Source of the DNA: Accumulibacter phosphatis | Lineage (GTDB): Bacteria; Pseudomonadota; Gammaproteobacteria; Burkholderiales; Rhodocyclaceae | Direction: 5' to 3' | NCBI RefSeq assembly: GCF_000024165.1 | Contig: NC_013194.1 | Span: 3,720,001 to 3,784,000 of the forward strand | DNA length: 64,000 nt | Part shown: in pieces, positions 63,947-64,000 of the stretch | How the letters are laid out: every line of letters begins with the position of its first letter | Position numbering within the stretch: position 1 is the first letter of the stretch | Notes under the pieces: generated by a model | What the model was told of the DNA's origin: nothing | The model's database searches: none | Seen by the model: the letters and a program-made list of their open reading frames with translations, nothing else | Translations under genes and position numbers: made by a program

Positions 63947-64000
63947 TCAGCCCTTTGCCTGCAGTGCGTGCCACATTTCCTTGTCACGCTCGGCGGTCCA
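63947..64000 (-). CDS. 3' end of an upstream gene, cut by the window
   Basis: On the minus strand the frame 'WTAERDKEMWHALQAKG' runs from the window edge to a TGA at 63947-63949, 46 bp before the monooxygenase GTG. Short and not identifiable alone. In related operons a metallo-beta-lactamase-fold hydrolase often stands here, which is only a guess. Confidence 0.35.
   Translation of the reverse strand, partial: WTAERDKEMWHALQAKG

Overview
The window is high-GC DNA that reads as a betaproteobacterial chromosome. The best lineage clues are two small betaproteobacterial proteins (DUF3460, DUF3567), a PrsK/PrsR/PrsT exosortase-type regulatory set with its sugar transferase, and an HpnCDE squalene module. 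A Rhodocyclales genome, possibly near Candidatus Accumulibacter, is my inference and was not tested. All calls come from reading sequence and translations by eye; no search was run.

Layout. (1) 1-4.7 kb is an accessory patch: the 3' part of a lectin-like/glutathione S-transferase fusion gene, two copies of a REP-associated tyrosine transposase (one with an internal deletion) bordered by short 'aaggggacag' repeats, and two PIN-type toxin-antitoxin pairs. (2) 4.7-10.6 kb holds a giant subtilase with a P-domain and RTX repeats. An IS66-type element sits immediately after its stop codon with a perfect 8-bp target duplication. (3) 10.8-27.7 kb, minus strand, is a polysaccharide locus: three glycosyltransferases, heparinase-like lyase, bi-domain oxidoreductase, secreted GH123-like protein, polymerase/ligase and flippase. 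It has decayed parts: a methyltransferase with an internal deletion, a WlbA-like dehydrogenase remnant, a degraded toxin-antitoxin locus and a frameshifted DUF29 gene. (4) 28-38.2 kb is mostly plus strand and housekeeping: a coiled-coil nuclease-like protein, hpnCDE, a YbbA-like ATPase divergent from a TesA-like esterase, mnmH, a methyltransferase, OsmC and a Pat-like acyl-CoA synthetase/acetyltransferase. (5) 38.4-49.5 kb, minus strand, holds small betaproteobacterial proteins, clpB with a plausible heat-shock promoter, a molybdenum-cofactor operon (mobB-moeA-moaD-moaE) led by a DinG-like helicase and an ATP-grasp-like protein, then a secreted trypsin-like protease and a lytic transglycosylase. 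(6) 49.5-61.9 kb, minus strand, is a second exopolysaccharide block: O-antigen-ligase-like polymerase with an inserted domain, EpsB-type priming sugar transferase, prsK, prsR, prsT, a UDP-HexNAc dehydrogenase and an epimerase. (7) 62-64 kb is an aromatic-hydroxylase-like operon (DUF2783 plus FAD monooxygenase) running off the right edge.

Taken together, blocks 3 and 6 suggest a cell that makes an extracellular polysaccharide containing acidic amino sugars. PrsK/PrsR would be the sensing and sigma-54-activating pair. No exosortase gene and no PEP-CTERM substrate protein was seen in the window, so these must lie elsewhere if the system is complete. No rRNA, tRNA or CRISPR array was found.
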